From positions 21,576,001 to 21,640,000 of the forward strand of contig JAUJPP010000012.1 in assembly GCA_030562195.1 (NCBI GenBank): a stretch of 64,000 nt of DNA, in the 5' to 3' direction. The notes beneath the pieces are model-generated. The model was given only the letters and a program-made list of their open reading frames with translations. It did no database searches and was not told the DNA's origin. Made by a program: the position numbers and the translations under genes. Position 1 is the first letter of the stretch. Each line of letters opens with the position of its first letter. This stretch comes from Nipponacmea schrenckii. Lineage: Eukaryota > Mollusca > Gastropoda > Lottiidae. Positions 59,261 to 64,000 of this stretch are shown here, one piece after another.

Positions 59261-60955
59261 ATGATGTCGTTCGTTCGAAGAATGTTTGGTTCTAAGTCTA
59301 CGATCAGGAAATCGCCCTCGACAGCAAGTAACCATTCTAGCAGTCTGACAACTGAAGAGGTCGTAGACGATTCTCAGTTTGATACAGTCGACGCCGATTT
59401 GATTGACGTGTTCAGGCTCGAGAAAAAAATTACTCTGAAGAAAGAGGATTTGAACACAAAATTCACGAAATATGTGTAGGTAATATGCTTTTGATGAACG
59501 TCTCCTGTCCGCTATGTGGGTAGCAATATACTTGCGGTCCTTGGAACCAAAATATGTCATCCATATGTTGTTATCGGTTCCTTGGAACCCAGAAGTTGGT
59601 CCTTGACCATCGCATCTGGTAGAGAGGATAGGCCTATCTACATGAAGCCAAGAAATTTACCCTTGGTCCAGCTTTAGCATGGATCCTTGATACCTATAGG
59701 TTGGTCCTTGACCATCGAATCTGGTAGAAAGGACAGGCCTACACGAACCAAGAAATTCACCTTTCGTCTAGCTGTTAGCAAGGATACCTAGAGGCTGGTC
59801 CTTGACCATCGCATCTGATAGAGAGGATAGGCCTTTCTACATGAAGCCAAGAAATTTACCTTTGGTCCAGCTGTTAGCCAGGATTCTTGATACCTAGAGG
59901 TTGGTCCTTGACCATCTCACCTGGTAGAAATATATGAAGCCAAGAAATCTACCTTTGGTTCAGCTTAAGTATCCTTAAGCTTGAGACCAGCTGATAAAAA
60001 TCACGTTTACAAAAGGATCGGGTGGCATCATCTTTTTCATCCAATTTTCTGTCTCTTATCTAGAACACCTTTCTCTCGCAGAAAACAAGAAAGGAAGATG
60101 GTCAAACTTCAAAACCACGTCATTCAAATGGACAAAGAATTGAACGAACTTCGCCGGATGCTTCGTTTGGTAGACCTGAAGAAAAATGCTTTGGAAGTGG
60201 AAATAGAATGCAAGAAAGAGGAATTGAGGGAACTTTCGGCTGAAGGTAGGTACATTTCTATACAGTAGGCCCATATATAGCTAGCTCAAAGTCGCACTAT
60301 GGACAACCCAATGCCACTAACAGGGAGTTCACAAGGGTTAAAACGTTAATTTGGTTATTTTAATAAAATCTTATTCTTTTGGGATGTTTAAAACCAAGGA
60401 CTTTTTTTTACTATTCCAGAGAAAACTGAACTAGAAACAGACGTGAAAAGAAAAGAACTACAGCTTTTCAAAAAATACCAAAACATCAAAACCAAGGTTG
60501 ACGCTAAAACATTACTAGCTACACTTAAACTACGGCAGACAACTCTCCAGAATCTGGAGATGTTAACTTTCCGGAAGTACCTGAGCAACGAATACGAGAC
60601 CAACAACGACTCGCCATTAAAAAGGCCAAGATGTCTAAATACACCGCCAAAGAAGGCAAAACGTGCAAGTTTCCAAAACCGATTTCCGCAACCTGAAAAT
60701 CTCCAAAACCGATTTCCGCAACCTGAAAATTTTCAAAATCGTTTCGAATATCCGATGTCTGATCCTTTTATGGGATTTCAACTGTTCAGTGCAGCCGGAA
60801 GTCCGAGTGGTGCTGAGACGCAGGCGCCGATTGAATTTCGTCCGGAAACACCTACCTTTAGTGACCTTGACATCGAAGTTGATGATCGTGTGATGGACGA
60901 ATATGAGGAAGTGGATGTTTGGGATAGTTTAACGCCGTTGTTTTCTGACGTTTAA
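59261..60955 (+). CDS. Three-exon gene: 304-residue coiled-coil, NLS-bearing, acidic-tailed protein of unknown family
   Basis: Exons are 59261-59475, 60082-60245 and 60420-60955, with donors GTAGGT and GTAGGT and acceptors CTCGCAG and TTCCAG. The phases (2, then 1) join without a frameshift and give 915 nt. Exon 1 (residues 1-71) is basic then Ser/Thr-rich with an acidic stretch TEEVVDDSQFD. Exon 2 and the start of exon 3 (about 73-180) are a strongly charged heptad-like coiled coil (for example MDKELNELRRMLRLVDLKKN). Residues 194-208 hold a bipartite-type NLS (KRPR...KKAKR). Residues 211-238 are two and a half decapeptide repeats of FQNRFPQPEN. The C-terminus (about 274-304) is very acidic and could be an activation-type tail. 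I recognise no family. A nuclear, self-associating protein is inferred from the layout. A second ATG lies at 59264; no AATAAA was seen after the stop, only a C-rich tract. Confidence 0.75.
59585..59960 (+). repeat. ~105-bp minisatellite inside intron 1 of the coiled-coil gene (4 copies)
   Basis: GGTCCTTGACCATCGCATCT + GGTAGAGAGGATAGGCCT + GAAGCCAAGAAATTTACC + TTTGGTCCAGCT recurs at about 59598, 59703, 59799 and 59905. Half-copies of the TCCTTGGAACC motif precede it. Confidence 0.9.
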
Positions 60956-61280
60956 ACCCCCCTCCCCCACATCCACCCCCACCCCCATCCCAAATTCTAT
61001 CATCCCGTCCCCAAAGAAAGAAGACAATATAAAATATTGAAAGCGGAATTGTGCAGTTAAATTTTTTGCTTATACCCATTGTTTTAAAGAATATAATCCG
61101 TCATATGAAAATTTTATAACAAAAATATATTATTACATGTAAAACACTCTTTCTATAAACAATATACAATTATATAAAGGGAGACAATCTAACTATTTAC
61201 ACTAACTAAAACTGATTTGTAAATGGTTAGAAAATTTACTTGCGAATATATGTATGATAAACAGGGAAATGTCCAGGGAA
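60956..61280. other. Intergenic region between convergent genes
   Basis: The 325 bp between the two stop codons begins with a C-rich run (CCCCCCTCCCCCACATCCAC) directly after the coiled-coil stop, then becomes AT-rich. No canonical AATAAA in either orientation was seen, so the 3' ends cannot be placed. Confidence 0.5.
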
Positions 61281-63517
61281 TTACGCTTTACGACATCCAT
61301 AAATACCCCCAGCAATGAAAATAACAAGGCCTAAACCGATTCCGACTCCTATCCCGATGCCTTGACCGAACGTAAGCTCGTCGGATTGCGCAGCGCTGCA
61401 TGGTTTCGTTGTGGACGGGGTGGTGGTGTGCGTTTTTGGTGGCATGACGTTCAAATGAAACGTATGCGACTGCATCATTCCAGACTTGGTTTCATTTCCG
61501 TAAACGACGTAATATCCGGAATCGGCCACAATCGGCTTACTGATTATCAGTACTACACACGCCGTGCCAGTTGGTTTACATTGATCACGAACTAAATGGC
61601 GGTTTCTGTAATCCGTAAGGTTTTTCTCCTTGCCAGATTCTATTCTATACCACTGGAACTCTGGGGAGGGAATTCCAGTATAGTAAAATGCCAACTCTAC
61701 TGAAGCGCCTCCTTCTTCAGCTGTCACGTTAACAGGCGTTAACTCTTTCTGAAACTCTACTGGACCTAAAAAAAAAGTAATGAAATGGAGTTTTACGTCC
61801 GATTTTCTACGCCAAGGGCAATAAACATTCAAAATAACGTATTTCAATGACTTGGTAGAAGTTACAATTCGTAACAGATTTTAATAAAACATTGTACATT
61901 CATCACCCCAGAAAAGAAATGTATGATTGAAGGTTGAATATTTCATTCCGTTGATTGTTACTGTACTGCCAGGTTTTATTCAAATTCAATGCTACCAGTG
62001 TGCGTTTATGTCCTTGCCTGGCAACCTATCTTTAAAACAGCATAGCCTTCTTTGGAAATTCGACTTATCTATGATTCAAAATAGCCGTGAATTATGTTTG
62101 TGTGATGGGGGACACGTATCCCTTTAACTTAAAGCAATATTACTTACAATTGACAGAAATCTTGTGAGAAACGTAGTTGCCACCATATTTGTTAAATACG
62201 GAACAAAAGTACATAATGGTCTTGCATTCGACCGTATGGGTAAATGTATACGTAAGGTTGGTTGGATCATCAAGGTCCATTACGTAAAATATATTAACAC
62301 TGTCCCACGCCCGCATAAAAAATTTGGTTAATTTAACTTCGCTCATTGCCGCCGTACAGGTAACCGTAACGTTTTCACCTTCCACCGGATTCATGTTAGA
62401 TATGGTCAAGTTTGGCGTTGCCGTGGGTACTGAAACGTAAGAGATAAGCATCTGGTTCATCTGCAATCGAGTAAAAAAAACAAGTAGTGATATTGCCAAG
62501 GCTACTGAACAATAAAAATGAAAAGAACTCTCATATTTTTCTATTTTTCGGAAAAAGTGGAACTGTAGACTCCTCAATGTACGTAGAGGGGGAACTTCCG
62601 AGACAAGTGCTTTAACCTAATCAATAAATCATGAAAAGTAATTAACAAATTGAGTGCTTCCTGTCAGCCATTTTGTGTCACGTGGTTGACACGTGATCTA
62701 CTTACATCCAACATCGAGATCGTAAGGATGTGACGTTTCGTTTCCATGACGACATGTCCAATTTCCATCATTAACATTAACTTCGAGTGGAAATGTCACC
62801 ATAATCATGTTTTCTCTTCCGTTAATGGTTATTTCATACGGACTTCCAAGGCTATTGACACACGTTCCGACGCTGTACGGAGGGTCGCAAGAGAATTTCG
62901 TTGTGTCGTTGTATATCCATGCGATTGAATCATTCAATTTAGCAACGTGGCAATTTAATTGAACTCCGATTGCGAATGGTAAATCCAGGCCTAATGGGTC
63001 ATTAGCAGTTATCTTTGGATCTGGAAAATAATTAAAATGACGCCATAATATAATTAATACTAACGGTCTCCGTGAAAATTAAGCTAGCGCTCTGTAACAG
63101 AATCAGGTTTACAGAAACTGCCGAGGATTGACGAATGTCATTTATGTTGATCAATGGTGGAGGTATTACGTCATCATCTTATACACTGAGTAGAATAATG
63201 GCCAGCCTTCTTCCTGCATTTTCCAATTTCCGTGATACAAGTAAGGTACCGGGTATATCTGATTTTTCGAAAGAAGGGTGTTTGGCTTGAGAGATGGTCG
63301 ATCAAAATGGCGATAAAAGGCTTTTTTACATCTAAGAAATAAAAATTACAAAACTTTTGGGCGAATATCTCAAAACCCTTCCCCAACATTCAAAAATCCG
63401 GAAAATGTTGTTTTCGTTCCGCAAAATTGATTTTGTATTTTTGTACTTACATTCATGGTTTGCTGAACTCCCGAGGTCAACGGCAAGAAGGCATATCACA
63501 ATAACAAATGACTTCAT
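61281..63517 (-). CDS. Four-exon gene: type I membrane protein with three Ig-like domains
   Basis: On the minus strand the exons are 63517-63451, 63020-62706, 62429-62148 and 61765-61281. All three donors are GTAAGT, all acceptors are AG after pyrimidines and every intron is phase 1, the usual phase for Ig-domain exons. The sum is 1149 nt, or 382 residues. Residues 1-19 are a signal peptide (MKSFVIVICLLAVDLGSSA). Ig1 (24-127) and Ig2 (129-221) keep the paired cysteines (LNC...WTC and VTC...YFC) and carry extra ones. Ig3 (223-328) keeps the core Trp (W260) but lacks both canonical Cys, having instead C284 and C291. A Thr/Pro stalk (about 330-345) leads to a glycine-alternating transmembrane helix (357-378) and a tail of only RKA. 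About ten N-glycosylation sequons are present. It is likely a cell-surface recognition or adhesion protein needing a signalling partner; no orthologue is named. Intron 3 holds a solitary SINE tail. Confidence 0.85.
61780..61812 (+). repeat. Solitary SINE tail in an Ig-gene intron
   Basis: GTAATGAAATGGAGTTTTAC followed by GTCCGATTTTCTACGC is a 3' SINE end without a body, about 20 bp from the splice acceptor of the last exon. Confidence 0.7.
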
Positions 63518-63660
63518 ATTGGTGGGGCTTGGGAATCTAAAAATAAATATTCAAAAAAACTTGTTAAGCTACTTTTCAACTATAAAAACGTTACAGTCCA
63601 TTGCGCTGAGTGTTAGACGAGGTCCCGTCAATTTGGTATAATGGACGTAATTCATATCTA

Positions 63661-63849
63661 TTAAAGAGATAGTAAAGAGGTTTTCTAAATTTTGTATGTA
63701 TATCGGTAACAATAATAGATTTGATTTGAACCATTCCAATTTTCAGACAGACGTTTCTGCAATACTTCTAATAAAGATGATGTTTGATGACGTCACTAAT
63801 CCCAAAATATGCTTTTTAATCTTTTTTAATCTTTTTAAGATCCCTTTAA
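63661..63849. mobile_element. Candidate small TTAA-ended MITE upstream of the Ig gene
   Basis: The left end is TTAAAGAGATAGTAAAGAGG and the right end, reverse-complemented, TTAAAGGGATCTTAAAAAGA, with TTAA at both edges and 189 bp total. Its left end matches one at 49687. It contains a perfect CRE (TGACGTCA, 63788-63795) about 270 bp before the Ig gene ATG. Inverted ends are short, so this is tentative. Confidence 0.45.
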
Positions 63850-64000
63850 AGAGAATAACATTATAATACATGTACCTCATTGTAAATTAAAAGATACATT
63901 TGTTTTCCCCATTGTCCATCGAGATTCGAGATTTTGATTTATGAAATTTATTTGGTTATAAAATTTGTCAAAATCAGATCCACATTTTTTTCCAATTTTC

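Noticed and set aside
61362..61595. Plus-strand frame opposite the last Ig exon
   Set aside because: Shadow of the spliced minus-strand gene, whose phases and domains are coherent.

Overview
This is a gene-poor, repeat-rich window from an animal nuclear genome. The AT-rich sequence, the phase-1 Ig exons with GT-AG introns, and a dispersed tRNA-derived SINE with a V-SINE-type core (the RUDI family known from molluscs) suggest a mollusc, possibly a gastropod. The species is inferred, not proven. No prokaryotic features, rRNA genes or CRISPR arrays were seen.

Two genes could be rebuilt exon by exon, both at the right end and convergent. (1) A three-exon plus-strand gene at 59261-60955 encodes a 304-residue coiled-coil, NLS-bearing, acidic-tailed protein of unknown family. 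Two perfect CRE palindromes lie just upstream of its ATG. (2) A four-exon minus-strand gene at 63517-61281 encodes a 382-residue type I membrane glycoprotein with a signal peptide, three Ig-like domains, a Thr-rich stalk, a transmembrane helix with glycine at every second position and a three-residue tail. All splice phases in both genes agree. A probable internal exon of a gene leaving the window on the left lies at 134-254. A possible first exon starts at 23635 (minus) in an ATGGCGG/YY1-like setting.

The rest is mostly repeats. One family dominates. A V-type SINE (a copy at 34040-34304 keeps its tRNA-like head and a perfect 19-bp target-site duplication) ends in a tail whose last ~50 bp has been amplified into a 51-bp-period satellite. 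Satellite blocks lie at 14.8, 18.4, 19.6 (inverted), 24.6, 25.6 and 36.4 kb, and solitary tails are scattered throughout. Other tandem arrays include AATG/ATTC microsatellite fields (2.3-6.1 kb), a 62-66 bp array (15.7-16.3 kb) with a diverged relative at 47.4 kb, a ~33 bp array (27.7 kb), a 172-174 bp C-rich array (42.1-43.2 kb), a 37-bp array with palindromic cores (44.7-45.55 kb) and many two- to six-copy minisatellites of 50-155 bp.

Two homologous MITE-like elements with TTAA-type ends lie at 6.3 and 13.7 kb in opposite orientation; the first is split by a nested insertion with a 13-bp duplication. A foldback element followed by an unusual cluster of ten GTAAAACC motifs lies at 54.05-54.65 kb. 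Stretches between these were read and hold no gene I can support.
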